From Lunularia cruciata (lineage: Eukaryota; Streptophyta; Marchantiopsida; Lunulariales; Lunulariaceae), in contig OX419756.1 in the NCBI GenBank assembly GCA_948567375.1, forward strand, positions 49,826,552 to 49,890,551: DNA of 64,000 nt. Reading direction: 5' to 3'. Positions 23,162 through 34,323 of this stretch are shown here, one piece after another. Positions within the stretch are counted from its first letter, which is position 1. Each line of letters begins with the position of its first letter. The notes beneath the pieces are model-generated. The model saw only the letters and a program-made list of their open reading frames with translations, ran no database searches and was not told where the DNA came from. The translations under genes and the position numbers were made by a program.

Positions 23162-23181
23162 CTCCCTCCTTTTAAGATGCA

Positions 23182-25560
23182 ACATCCTCATTGCAAAGTT
23201 GTTTCTCAAAAGATTGAACTAACACTGGTGCATTGGTCAAGTTGGCTACTAGCTCCCATGTTGTCTCATATAGTGGATACCCTTTCTAGTGGACCAGATA
23301 TTCCACACACGGATGGCGAGTACAATAGATGTGTTTTTGGAGAATGTGTTTGGCCTCATACTCCTCAACATCATCAACAAGTGTTGGTCAAGGTCAAATT
23401 TCTTGGATGGAAGAGAAGTGGGATGATTGGGGAGCATACCGGCATAAGAAGGAAACATAAAACATTGGGTAAATCTTCATATATGGCAGGAGCTCAAAGT
23501 GATAGGCCACGGTGCCGATGCAATGAAGGATGGAGAAAGGTCTAATGAAACAAGGTTGGCTTATGAGGACCAACTAACTTGAAGTTGGTGGTTGACAACC
23601 AAACTTGATCTCCCACATTGAACTCCATGTGTTGGCATTGTGCATTTGTATACTACTTTTGCCAATTTTGAGCGATCTGCAACTTGTGCTTGGCATTCTC
23701 CATACCCTATTGCATTCTAGAAACAAAAGTGTTAACAATGTCAACCTTGGTAGCCATCAAACAGGCCTCCATCAAGCTTGAAGTTGTGAAAGGATGCTCT
23801 CTATACATGAGGAAGAATGGTGTGACTTGTCTGGAGGTATTCATTGAATTGTTGCAAGAAAATTCTACCAATGGGAATAAGGTGTCCTAACTCTCTTGCT
23901 CATCCAAAGTAAAGCCATGAAGCATGTCCTCAATAGTGCAATTTTCCCTCTCTGTTTTTCCAATGGTCTATGGATGGTAAGCTATAAACAAGGCCAATTT
24001 GGTTTTGAAGAACCCAAAGAGTGTTCTCTAAAACAAACTAGTGAATTGAGTGCCTCTATTTGTGATGAGCACTTGAGACAAGCCATGATGGGAAAAGATT
24101 GCATCTAAGTACAATTGAGCTAGTTGTAGAGTAGTCATCTCCTTGGTGGTAGGATGCACATGAATCATTTTGTTGAGTCGGTCAACAAAGACTACGATAG
24201 AGTCAAATGCACCAATGGTCTTGGGCAATTCAAAAACCAGATCTATGCTTACTTGTTCCCAACATTGCATAGGAGTAGGGAGAGGTTGGAGTAGTCATGT
24301 AGGAGCTTGATTAGAAGCCTTATTTTGTTGATAAAGTAGGCAGCTCCAAACATATTATATCACATTGTTGCTCATCTTGGGCCAATAGTAATGGTGTTTA
24401 ACCGCATCCAAGGTCTTCTCCACTCCAACATGACCTGCAATCGTAGAATAATGACATTTGACTAGGATGGTTGATCTTAGATCCATGTCATCCAAGATCC
24501 ATAACCTACCATCATGAAAGGTGAGTCCTTGGGTGTTGGTGATGCCTTTGGATGATTGAGCACCTACAATCTGTGGATCAGTTTTTGTAATAGCAAGAAT
24601 CTTGGGCCAGAATTTAGGGTTCATATTGACTTCCACCACCAAATTGTTTACCATCAATATTTGGGTGAATGCATCTACAAGTTGCTTCTTGCTTTCCACA
24701 TATCTGATTGTCATGTTGAATTGTTATCTCCACTCTGCCCACCAAATCTATTGATGAGAAAGATCTTTTTGTGTCTTGAGGTAGACTAAAGGTTTGTGGT
24801 CCATCTCTACCACAAATGCCTTCTCACCCAAATAGTGCTTCCAATGCTTGGTTGCAAGGACAATGGCCAACTCTTCTTGTTTGGTGGTGTGATAGTTGCA
24901 TTTTGCCGATAACAACTTACAAGAGAAATATGCAATTGGTGCCATCCATCTTGCCATTCTTGTTGTAGGACTACTCTTACTGATACACCTAATGAATTTT
25001 TAGCCATCTTGATTGGACATATTGGGTCATACCATTTCAAGATTGGTGCATATAAGTAATGCATCTTATAACTCCTAAAAGGCCAATTCTTGTGCGGTTC
25101 CCCATATCCACTTCTTCCCCTTGCCCAATAGTGTTGTTAGAGGTTGTGCAATCTTGGAGAAGTCCTTGAAAAATTGACAATAAAACCTTGTCAATCCCAA
25201 GAAACTCTTGAGTTCAGTCTAATCTTCTAGTGCACTCCATTTTTAAATGACTTCTATTTTATCTATTAACACTTGGATACCTTTTGCACTTACTCTATGC
25301 CCTAAGTAGTCTCCTTCAAATTTGCCAAACTCACACTTTGAGATTTTGGCATACAATTGATTTTGTTGTAGAATTTGGAGGACTTCTCGCAAATGTTGCT
25401 TGTGCTCTGTTAGCGTCCTACTGTAGACTAAGATGTCATAAAAAATGATAATATATTTATCCAAGTACGGACGAAATATGTCATTCATCAAACTCATGAA
25501 AGTGGATGGAGCATTGGTGAGGCCAAATAGAATCTTGTTTGAAAGGCTGTTTTGATTATA
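23182..25560 (-). pseudogene. Chromovirus C pol remnant with chromodomain
   Basis: Minus strand from 25560: [16 protein letters not shown] and a damaged RT active-site motif (FYDILVYS instead of the usual DDILVYS), then ISKCEFGK and [10 protein letters not shown]. RNase H follows at 25064-24748, then the integrase zinc finger (CHYSTIAGHVGVEKTL) and core (SIDLVFELPKT, VLITNRGTQF). Near 23390-23230 it reads EYEAKHILQKHI, EYLVH, stop, KGYPLYETTWE: a chromodomain placed after integrase, which marks a chromovirus. RT is cut at about 25560 and gag is absent. At least seven stops or frameshifts are visible. Confidence 0.85.
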
Positions 25561-25571
25561 TCTATACTTTG

Positions 25572-25850
25572 ATGCCCGAAAGGAGCACCTTCTCTTTATT
25601 ATATAGCAAAGTGGATCCCCTCAAAGGAAGCTCCACCCTTGGATCAGATACATGGATTGGTGACTTGTCAGCCAACTCCATCCTTGGATTAGTTTTTTGA
25701 ATGGGTGACATGTCAATCCTTGTCCTATCTAGTTGGTCAAATAGGTTTGACCAAAGGGAATCTTTAGGGAATCTTTTTATATGGAGCTCAAAATTGATGG
25801 GTGAGGTACTATTGGAAAGCTCTCAATGAGACAAATCATTGGGGGAGAAT
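25572..25850 (-). repeat. Chromovirus C 5' LTR fragment
   Basis: About 280 bp matching 22634-22915 (shared AAAGGAGCACCTTCTCTTTA and CATGTCAATCCTTGTCCTAT). It abuts the truncated RT, so gag and the first half of pol were lost by a deletion reaching into this LTR. Confidence 0.65.
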
Positions 25851-26145
25851 GCAAGCCTTTTACTCTTAAGGAAAGGAATCTTTCCAAGCACAATCTTTCT
25901 TAAGTTGTAAGGCTATAACATATTTTCTTGAAGGTAATGCAAATAGTCCCTTCTTATGTCTTGTTACTTTCTCCTTTATTTATAGGTAATATTATCTTAA
26001 AAAATGAACTCAATTAACATTATAATATTAGGTATACTATATGTGAGAACTTTTTACTTATCGTTTGTAAGATTAAAGTCATCATCAATCAATAAAATAT
26101 TATTAGTTAGATAAAGCAAAAAGAGTAGTAGTTGTTGAAGGGGTG

Positions 26146-26196
26146 ATTATATATATATATTTATTTATATATTTATATATATATTTATATATATAA
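26146..26196. repeat. AT/ATTT microsatellite
   Basis: Interrupted TA repeat with TTTATTTATA inserts over about 50 bp. Confidence 0.9.
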
Positions 26197-28033
26197 CTTA
26201 AATGTCCACATAATAGCATTTATAGTTGAGATGAGTAGCACTAGGAGTGGTATTACATCATCTACACCAAGATAATCAAAGATAGTAAATAATCATTTTC
26301 AAGGTTGTGTCTAAATTTAATAGATTATGATGTTTTTATGATTTTCAATTGTGATTCAATTATAAAAAAATATGAATGAATTTCTTAACTAAAACATAAA
26401 ATCTATAAAATGGTCTATCATTTTACTATTTTTCTTCAATTTCAATGGATTTTTTTTTTCAAGATAGGTAGATGCATTGTCATTCTTTAAATTTATACAG
26501 TGTCTTATTCTTATTTTTGAATCTAAAACTCACTTTTTGAGTCCAGACCAGGAGCTAGAAGTTGAGGAACTAAACTACTTTAGTTTAGTAGTCAAATTTA
26601 TCTACATTTGGTGGAATACACATGGATTATTTTCACAATAGTACCATGCAAATGCATGAGTATAAGAGGGTTTCATATATTAGATCTTGGGATTTGTAAA
26701 GGTACCATAAATAAGTTTTTCAAGTCCCATAAAATTTTATGAGGAGAAGAGAGTGATACTCTAAACTAGTTACAAGAGTAACCCATAGTCCCTAAATATG
26801 TTATAGGTCACTGGTTCCAAGACCCATAAGATTTTATGGGAATGAAGGAGATTATGGGACATGTTTGTAATTCTTAATGACTCCCTCCTTAATTGAATTT
26901 CAAAATGTTGTATACATATTACATTTAAACATCATTCATATTCCTTGTTCAGTGTAGTTTTACAATAATCTTGTTCAATGTCATTCATCAATTTGTCGAC
27001 CCATTCTACAATTTTAGTTACACTTGCAATTTTGCATTGTTGCTTGTTTATGCTCTTTGAGGTGTTTGTGGTAGCATGTCCTAATGCAAAGTATTTTAAT
27101 CCATTGTTCTTAAGCTGAAAATTTGGGAATTTGATAAGGCCTCTCCTTGGTACCCAATTATTACTTAGGAAATAAATACAAGAATTAATGTGTTTCCAAA
27201 TAGCACATGATACTATCATCAAAGAATGGACCAATGATGATGAGATTGTGCATTCCTCTTGGAGGTCTTAGGATGTGAGGTACTCTTGAGGCTCATGGAA
27301 TTTAGGGAACTCCTTGGATTTAGAGGAATGGAGTGACAAAGAAGAGATTGATGATTGAGAACAACTTTGCAAATGATAGGAATTTATCCACAAGGATCGA
27401 TATGTGAAGGATAGATTTCAAACTTCTTGTATTATAGAATTTGTGTTTAGATATTTCTTTGTACTTGATCCTCTCACTTTCAAATAGCTAGTGAGGATAG
27501 ATATGAATTCTTTTATTACTTTAGTGGACCACATCAAAGTGCATAGTGTCTTTAATTGAAAGACTATTGTTAGAAGAAGACAAACATCTATATGGCTCCA
27601 AGTGGCATTAGCTTTAGATAGTTTTGGACATAATGAGAATAGAGTGTTTGTGGCAAGAGGAATGAACCCATGGGGACTTAGTGTAGGATCCACAACCAAT
27701 TTTACAAATAAAGTAATCATTTTTGTCTTGTCTACATTGAGGAAAGAGGTGCAATGGCTTGGGTCAAAGGAGAGAACAAGAATTTCATCTATGTTTGCAA
27801 GGAAATGATTCTTGGGTGGTTGTGTGGGTTTAATGGATGCAACTTTCCTATTGTTACAAAGACTCACCATTGACAAAGAAGTTTATTTCATCCAAAAAGG
27901 TACCTACTCAATCAATGGGCAAGTGATATGTGATGACAAGTAGAGAATTATATATTATGCAAGAGATAATTGGATTGCATTTAAAATGTACACTTTTTAG
28001 GCAGTAATCAGCTTGCATTTAATTTATGATCAA

Positions 28034-28170
28034 CATTTTCTATGCTGAGTAGGTGGTTTAGGAGGGTGTATTATTACTGTTCTGAAGGAAGTAAGTGCAA
28101 CCTAGCATTTTCTATGCTTAAGTGGGTAGTTTAAGAGGGTGCATTATTCTTGCTTGGTAGGAGGTAAGCA
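28034..28170 (+). repeat. Tandem duplication, period 72 bp
   Basis: Two units starting CATTTTCTATGCT at 28034 and 28106. Both contain the GAGGGTG(T/C)ATTATT motif and end near GGTAAGC/AGTAAGT. Confidence 0.75.
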
Positions 28171-29487
28171 GATTGCAGATTGTATTGCATCAAATATATG
28201 AAGAACATTTCCATTGTTTAGATTGTGGTTAATAAGAGAGGATATTGAATTTTACACTTTGTGGAAGGAAATAGATTGGATCGCATTGACTTTGTGTAGA
28301 TCATATTTTGTGTGTTAGCTTGTTCCTAACAAGCTTATGTTATTGATCATATCATAACATGAGCTTGGATCATATCATAACATGACTTGTTCAAAAACAT
28401 TGGAGCTTTGGTCAAACCTTAATCAACAAGGAGCGTGTGTTTCATTTGAAGGCCATCAATATTTACTAAGCAATGTTGGATATGTGCCCATGAGCCACTT
28501 GGTGCCTTTGTATTAAAAAGTGCATATGCAAGAGAGGAAAGACTTCAACCATTGTGTGGTTCACACTAGATCTATAAATAAACATTGTATTGGTATATGA
28601 AAAGCACACTAGCATTCTTTGCATGAGTTGAGAACCCAATGAAACAACCCGGACAAAAAATCATATCTCTTCCATTGGATTTTCACTTCTGCTATATTGT
28701 TTAATACATTATATTATATTTTTTAATACATAGATGTGATATGTGGGAGGACCAAGAGAAATTGCAAATAGAAGAGGTAGATTTTGAACAAGAGATAGTT
28801 GGAGCAAGTTCTCACCATGTAAGAGAAGAGACTAAGAAAGAAGTGGTAGAAATCTATATGGCATTCAATCAGGCTCTTGGTGCATATTTATATGAAACAC
28901 ATTCTTAATAAAATTCTCAATGTATCAAATATTTTTTATTAAAATTTTTACAGTGTATCAAATGTTTTTTATTATATTGAATGTATTTTAATGGTAAATG
29001 TGCAATATGAGTTTGCTTGGTTTTTGAATAGGTATGGATTTCACAATTAAAAATTTAGTGCAAATCTCTTTTGCTTGCTACACCACATTTTACATCAATA
29101 TGTGTGGTGCCCACATTTTTTGTTTTTTTCAAAATAAAGGAGAAGAAGTGTATAGAGAGGTCGGATTACACCTATATGGCCAAAGAGGCAAAGAAAATTG
29201 TCTTTGGGATGAAACCCAAAGTAAAGTGACTTTGGGTCATAAGGTGAAGTCCTCGGAAATGTCCTGTCAACATACCATACAAAGTAAATTGTCTTCGGAT
29301 CGGGGGGAGCTCAACCCGAGGCAAAGATAGTCTAACAACCTTTCGTCGGGGCGAGAAATTCAAGAAGGGGCCGTTTCAAAACTGGCGGCTCATACGCACG
29401 AAGGTTGATTGACAGTGACAGGTGCATGCAGGAGGTGTGATTTCTCGGTAGAAACTCGAAGCGACGGAAGACAAAGAAGTGCAACTC

Positions 29488-29497
29488 TATAAAAATT
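29488..29497 (+). promoter_or_regulatory. TATA-like box before the LTR ORF
   Basis: TATAAAAATT, 18 bases before the ATG at 29515; counterpart of the box at 1751. Confidence 0.45.
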
Positions 29498-30524
29498 GAA
29501 ACTGCAACGACAAAATGTCGAGCAATTTTCCTTTGCCGTTGAGAAGTCGTCTTGCAGGTGATCGGGGAAAGGGAAATAAAGTTGTACTCGGGTTAGTGTG
29601 CAAGGGAGAAGTCGCAAGAGAGAAATCGAGAGACAGTAAGAAAGCAAGAGAGATGGGAGGAGGGAAGAAAAACTCTGAATTCGCAGTGAGAAATCATGCA
29701 ATTTGGAGATTAGATGTAGTAGCGAGGATTGAAGTCTTGAGCCGACTTCGGATCACCTTTCTGGCATGGAACTAGAACGTAAGTTTTCTAGGATTCATGA
29801 CAGAAATCATCGAGAGTAATTGTCTCGATGGTCCCGAGGAAGAAGGGAAGAGAGGAAATCCGGCTCGCTGGACAAAGTCGGATTGGAGACTTGTACTCGA
29901 GAAGGAGGCAGGTTTGGAGCAGGGAGCCACGTTCTTGGAGAAAGGAGAGATAGCCCAAGAAACGCAGGAGGTGAGAGATGCCTTCTCGTCGAAGAGAACA
30001 AAGAATGGGTACAAAGTTGAGAGCTACAAAGACCCTGTGAGGAGAGGAATTGTGAGTGCACTAATGGCCATCCTAAAGCCGGAGAGAACCACTTATGTGA
30101 TGAAACACCAAGCGGTGTTCTTTCACAAGTTATTTGCAGGAGAACCGATCAATTAGGCAAGGTGTTTTCACGGGAGAACGAGGCAGATGGTGTGGAATCT
30201 ACGGGATAAGTCGCCTCCACACTACATCGTACCATTTGCAGCACATTTCTACCTCGGGTTGAATTTGCTCAATTTGGCGGAGCGCAATAGAATGGTGTCT
30301 CATTTCCATCCTGACTTGAGAAGAGAAGTCAACACGGAGGAGCAGCAATACATTCTCCAAATCCGGAGCACAGACAACTACTATGCAAAGATAGGAAAAA
30401 ACGTGGAGGTCGTGGTAAGTACCCCGACGAAGAAGAGAACTCGGCACATAGAAGCCGAAGAAAACAAGAAACCTCAGAAGATGCAGAAACATAACCCGAG
30501 GCGAGGGATGGTGGTGATTGAGTC

Positions 30525-31203
30525 TGTGAGCCGGCCTGTCTCTCACTCAAGATGAACCTCTGATGGCTATTATGGTAGCGCACCATGGACTAAGAAGGCA
30601 AGGAACCCCAACTCCATCATACTCCTCCAAGGCTAACACTCCAAGACTCAAGACATTGCTCACTAGAGAACTCAATGAGAGAGAGATAGTTGCAAATGAA
30701 AGGATGATGAGTACCTCCTCACTCCTTGTTTATATACTTGTGAAATAGTTACGTACCAAAGTTACTAATTACCGTAGTAACTCAAGTTACTAGACTAAAA
30801 GTCAAGTAAAGTCAAAAAGTAGAAAGGAATATCCATTCACATGGGCATATTCCCCTTATCTTGACCCAACCACTAAAGCAAGGATTCCTTCACATGGGCT
30901 ATCCTTGGACTAAAGAAGAATCCAAAACAAAAAGGCTTGCGGGCCCAAGAGTTCTCAACTCTTTCCCCAAAGCCAAACACCTAGGAATAATACCAAGTCA
31001 ACACACTAAAATCCAAAATAGTGGTGCTCATCTTTTCTACTTCCTCTAAAGTAAGGTCCCATCTATCTTAGCTATGACTAACTTTAGCTAACCATGACTA
31101 ATATAGAACCATCCTTTATCTCTATATAAATAATATCTCTTAAGTACTTGTAATACCAAGCTAAATATCACAATACCACACACATGCACAAATGGGTGTT
31201 ACA
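30525..31203 (-). repeat. Y1 3' LTR
   Basis: In sense, starts TGTAACACCC at 31203 and ends CTCACA at 30525. It differs from the 37647-38325 copy only within plus-strand positions 30542-30550 (three substitutions: C/A, C/T, A/G). Confidence 0.95.
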
Positions 31204-31216
31204 TTTACCCCCGGAC
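31204..31216 (-). other. Y1 polypurine tract
   Basis: In sense, GTCCGGGGGTAAA immediately before the 3' LTR TGTAACACCC. Confidence 0.6.
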
Positions 31217-31251
31217 TAAGTTTTCACTTTGTCCTCAAAGTGAAGGTCTCT

Positions 31252-34200
31252 CTACCTTCTATGGTACATCTTCAACTTATCATGGTTAATCCTATCAAAG
31301 TGTCTTCCTCCCAACTCCTTGAGATCATAGGTGTAATTGCCCCACACCTTCTCTACTATGAAAGGTCCAAAGTACTTAGGCAAAAACTTCTTTTGCACTC
31401 TCTTGAATCGAATGGAATCAAACAACATTACCCAATCACCTTCTTTGAAAGGCTCCACCTTCTTCTTGCCTTGCCTCTTGTCATAGCTCTCCTTTTGTTT
31501 CCTTTGGGCTTGCTCCACTTGAACCATAGCAACTGCTCTTGCCTCTTCCAACTCCATGAGTTGATCCTTCCTTGACTTCCCTGCATCACTTCCTTGTGCT
31601 TTCTTCAATCTCCTATGAATGCTTTGGAAGGTAGGAAGATCAAAGTGAATAGGTAAGGTAGACTCAATACCATACACCAATTGGAATGGAGAATATCCAG
31701 TGGAAGTCTTCATGGTTGTCCTATACTCCCACAAAACTGCATGAATCCTCTTGTCCCAATGATGTTTAGCCCCCTCCATTTCTGCATCTTTGGCCAACAT
31801 CATGCACAAGGTCTGATTGGTTCTCTCTGCCAAGCCATTGGAATTTGGCTTATAGGATGTAGTTACTCTATGTGTGATAGAGAAATGTCGTAGCATGGCT
31901 GTAGTAATGCTTCCTGTAAACTCTCCTCCTCTATCAGAAACCAACTCCAAAGGGCATCCAAACCTAGTGATAATGCGTTCATAAAGAAATCTACCCACTT
32001 CATCTTCATTCTTGTCCCTCAATGGTCTAGCCTCAACCCACTTGGTAAGGTAATCAGTAACTACCACAATGTACCGATTGTTCCTTGGGGTTCTATTGAG
32101 AGGTCCTACAAAATCAATTCCCCACTTCTCAAAAGGTCCTAGCAATGGAATTGATCTAAGTGGTGGAGTGGATGTAGACTTTCTAGCAAAAGCTTGACAA
32201 ACATGACAAGTTTTGCAATAATCAAGACAATCCTTGAAAATCCCTCTCCAATGGTAACCTGCATCTAGAATCTTGAAAGCAGTCACCTTTCCTGCAAAGT
32301 GTCCTCCACATACTAAACCTTCATGAAACTCCTTTATGAGTAGGATAGACTCTTCCTTACCCACTGCTCTTCGAAGTAGACCATCTGCTCCTTGGTGAAA
32401 AAGAATATCCTCCACCATTGTGTAAGGTCTAGATCTTGCTGCAAGGGCCTTCCTCTCCCTAGCATGCATCCCTTCTAGATAGTTACCTCTTGTCACAAAA
32501 TCCACAATCTCCTTGTACTCCATTGGAATCTCTTGAGTGACTGAGATTGTCATGAGCTCCTCATCCGGGAAGGAATCATCTACTGGCTCATCTCCATCAT
32601 GATCATAGGCTCTAGATAACAAATCAGCATTTGCATGTTTCTTTCCTGGCCTATCCTCAATTGTGTAGTCATACTCAGACAAGAGTATCATCCACCTTGC
32701 TAGTCTCCCTTCAACATTAGGCTTGTTGAAGATGTACTTCAAAGCCTTGTGATCCGTGACAATTGTGGCTTTCCCTCCAATCAAGTAGTGTCTAAACTTC
32801 TTGAGACCAAAGATCACTGCCAACCCTTCTCTCTCTGTGACAGAGTAGTTCTTCTCTGCTGAAACCATCTGCCTACTAGCATAAGCTATTGGATGATCAT
32901 GCCCATCTTGGTCTAATTGACTAAGAGTGCATCCTATAGCTACATTAGAAGCATCAGTGTAGAGGATGAAAGGCTTACTCCAATCAGGTTTAGCAAGAAT
33001 TGGAGCTACAACAAGGGATTGCTTGAGCTCCTCAAAAGCTTTGAGAGCCTCCTTGTCTTCCAAAATCACCATGTAATCTACACCCTTCTTCATGTAGATG
33101 GTCAATGCATAAGCCTTGTTGGAAAATGAGAAGATGAACCTCCTATAGTACCCAACCATTCCCAAGAATTGGCGTAACTTTGTCAAGCTTGAAGGGAATG
33201 GAAGGTCTGAGATTTTCCTCACCTTCTCAGGATCAACTGCTATTCCATCCTTGGAGATGATGTGCCCCAAAAGTAGACCTTCTTCACATCCAAAAATGCA
33301 CTTCTCTGGGTTGAGTGATGCATTTGCCTCATCCAAGCGTTGCAAGACTTTGATTAGGTGCTCAAAGTGCTCCTCCTTGCTCCCATAGACACAAAAGTCA
33401 TCAATGAAATCTCTCACAAATTTCCCAATGAAAGGTTCAAATACCTTGTTCATGAACCGTTGGAATGTGGCTGGAGCATTGCAAAGCCCAAAAGGCATGA
33501 CCTTGAAAGCGTAAGTTCCCCAAGGTGTGGTGAATGTGGTGAGTTGTTGATGCTCTGGTGCAATCTTTATTTGGTTATATCCACTATAACCATCTCCAAA
33601 ACTGTACCTCTCATGACCTGCAACCTCCTCCAAGATCTCATCAATGAATGGCAATGGGTAGTAGTCCTTCTTGGTAACAGCATTAAGCTTCTTGTAATCC
33701 ACACATACCCGAAGCTTGCCATTCTTTTTCTTCACAATGACAATTGGAGACACCCATTCTGAATTCTCCACCTCAAAGATAAATCCAGCCTCCTTGAGCT
33801 TATCAATCTCCTCCTTCACAACCAAAGATATTGGTGGGCTAATGCGACGTTGCTTTTGGCGGATTGGTCTTGCATGTGACTCCACCTCTATCTTGTGCTC
33901 CTCCAAGGTGACTTCCTTCAAATCCTTGTAACTAAAAGCAAACACATGGATGAACTTGCGGAAAATCTCCTCAAATCTCACCTTCTCCTCCTTGGTAACA
34001 TTTGGGCCATACTTGAGGGTAGATAACCTTCTCTCTACCTCCTCAAGTGTCAATGGTGATTTATCTGGGTCCTTCAAAACCTCAGGCTTAGGTGAAAAAT
34101 CCATAGCACACAAGGGATACACATCTGAATCAGATTCAGATTCATCTTCCTCCGTGGAAGTCTCCTCTTCCATGCTTGTGTCCACACCTGAAGCTCCTTC

Positions 34201-34308
34201 TTCAGAATCTGATTCCCAATAATTAGAAGATGGGGTATCTGAATGTGAAGTGTTGGTGGTGTTAGTCACAGGAACAATGACTCTATGGTTTGATGGCCCA
34301 ATCCTCAA
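31252..34308 (-). CDS. Y1 Pol: reverse transcriptase, RNase H, integrase
   Basis: Uninterrupted 1018 codons from the first Met after the TGA at 34324-34326; the frame is the same as gag-protease, so this Met is probably internal to a former polyprotein. Domains: acidic leader (1-65), RT (about 150-350, DYKKLN at 204, MPFGLCNAPATF at 271, catalytic FIDD at 301-304), RNase H (about 445-570; YTDAS with the first Asp at 451-452, ADLLSR at 561), integrase zinc finger (His/Cys ending CKTCHVC at 698-704), integrase core with Asp732, Asp792 and Glu828, then a C-terminal GPF module (KYFGPFIVEKVW). All catalytic residues are present. It ends MYHRR with no chromodomain, and no env-like ORF follows before the 3' LTR. 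The stop lies 36 bases before the purine tract. Confidence 0.95.
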   Translation of the reverse strand: MRIGPSNHRVIVPVTNTTNTSHSDTPSSNYWESDSEEGASGVDTSMEEETSTEEDESESDSDVYPLCAMDFSPKPEVLKDPDKSPLTLEEVERRLSTLKYGPNVTKEEKVRFEEIFRKFIHVFAFSYKDLKEVTLEEHKIEVESHARPIRQKQRRISPPISLVVKEEIDKLKEAGFIFEVENSEWVSPIVIVKKKNGKLRVCVDYKKLNAVTKKDYYPLPFIDEILEEVAGHERYSFGDGYSGYNQIKIAPEHQQLTTFTTPWGTYAFKVMPFGLCNAPATFQRFMNKVFEPFIGKFVRDFIDDFCVYGSKEEHFEHLIKVLQRLDEANASLNPEKCIFGCEEGLLLGHIISKDGIAVDPEKVRKISDLPFPSSLTKLRQFLGMVGYYRRFIFSFSNKAYALTIYMKKGVDYMVILEDKEALKAFEELKQSLVVAPILAKPDWSKPFILYTDASNVAIGCTLSQLDQDGHDHPIAYASRQMVSAEKNYSVTEREGLAVIFGLKKFRHYLIGGKATIVTDHKALKYIFNKPNVEGRLARWMILLSEYDYTIEDRPGKKHANADLLSRAYDHDGDEPVDDSFPDEELMTISVTQEIPMEYKEIVDFVTRGNYLEGMHARERKALAARSRPYTMVEDILFHQGADGLLRRAVGKEESILLIKEFHEGLVCGGHFAGKVTAFKILDAGYHWRGIFKDCLDYCKTCHVCQAFARKSTSTPPLRSIPLLGPFEKWGIDFVGPLNRTPRNNRYIVVVTDYLTKWVEARPLRDKNEDEVGRFLYERIITRFGCPLELVSDRGGEFTGSITTAMLRHFSITHRVTTSYKPNSNGLAERTNQTLCMMLAKDAEMEGAKHHWDKRIHAVLWEYRTTMKTSTGYSPFQLVYGIESTLPIHFDLPTFQSIHRRLKKAQGSDAGKSRKDQLMELEEARAVAMVQVEQAQRKQKESYDKRQGKKKVEPFKEGDWVMLFDSIRFKRVQKKFLPKYFGPFIVEKVWGNYTYDLKELGGRHFDRINHDKLKMYHRR

Positions 34309-34323
34309 GTACCCTTTGTGCCA

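Larger units (their letters stand above)
25851..29097. other. AT-rich DNA without a recognised gene
   Basis: Holds an AT microsatellite (26146-26196) and a 72-bp tandem duplication (28034-28170). Two minus-strand open frames, 26932-27234 (100 codons) and 27418-27876 (152 codons), show no domain I recognise and no matching copy in the window. They are left uncalled. Confidence 0.6.

Noticed and set aside
26932-27234. 100-codon minus-strand open frame
   Set aside because: No family resemblance I can support; could be decayed transposon sequence but nothing shows it.
27418-27876. 152-codon minus-strand open frame
   Set aside because: No recognisable domain, no second copy in the window, and an overlapping plus-strand frame of similar quality; AT-rich context gives such frames by chance.
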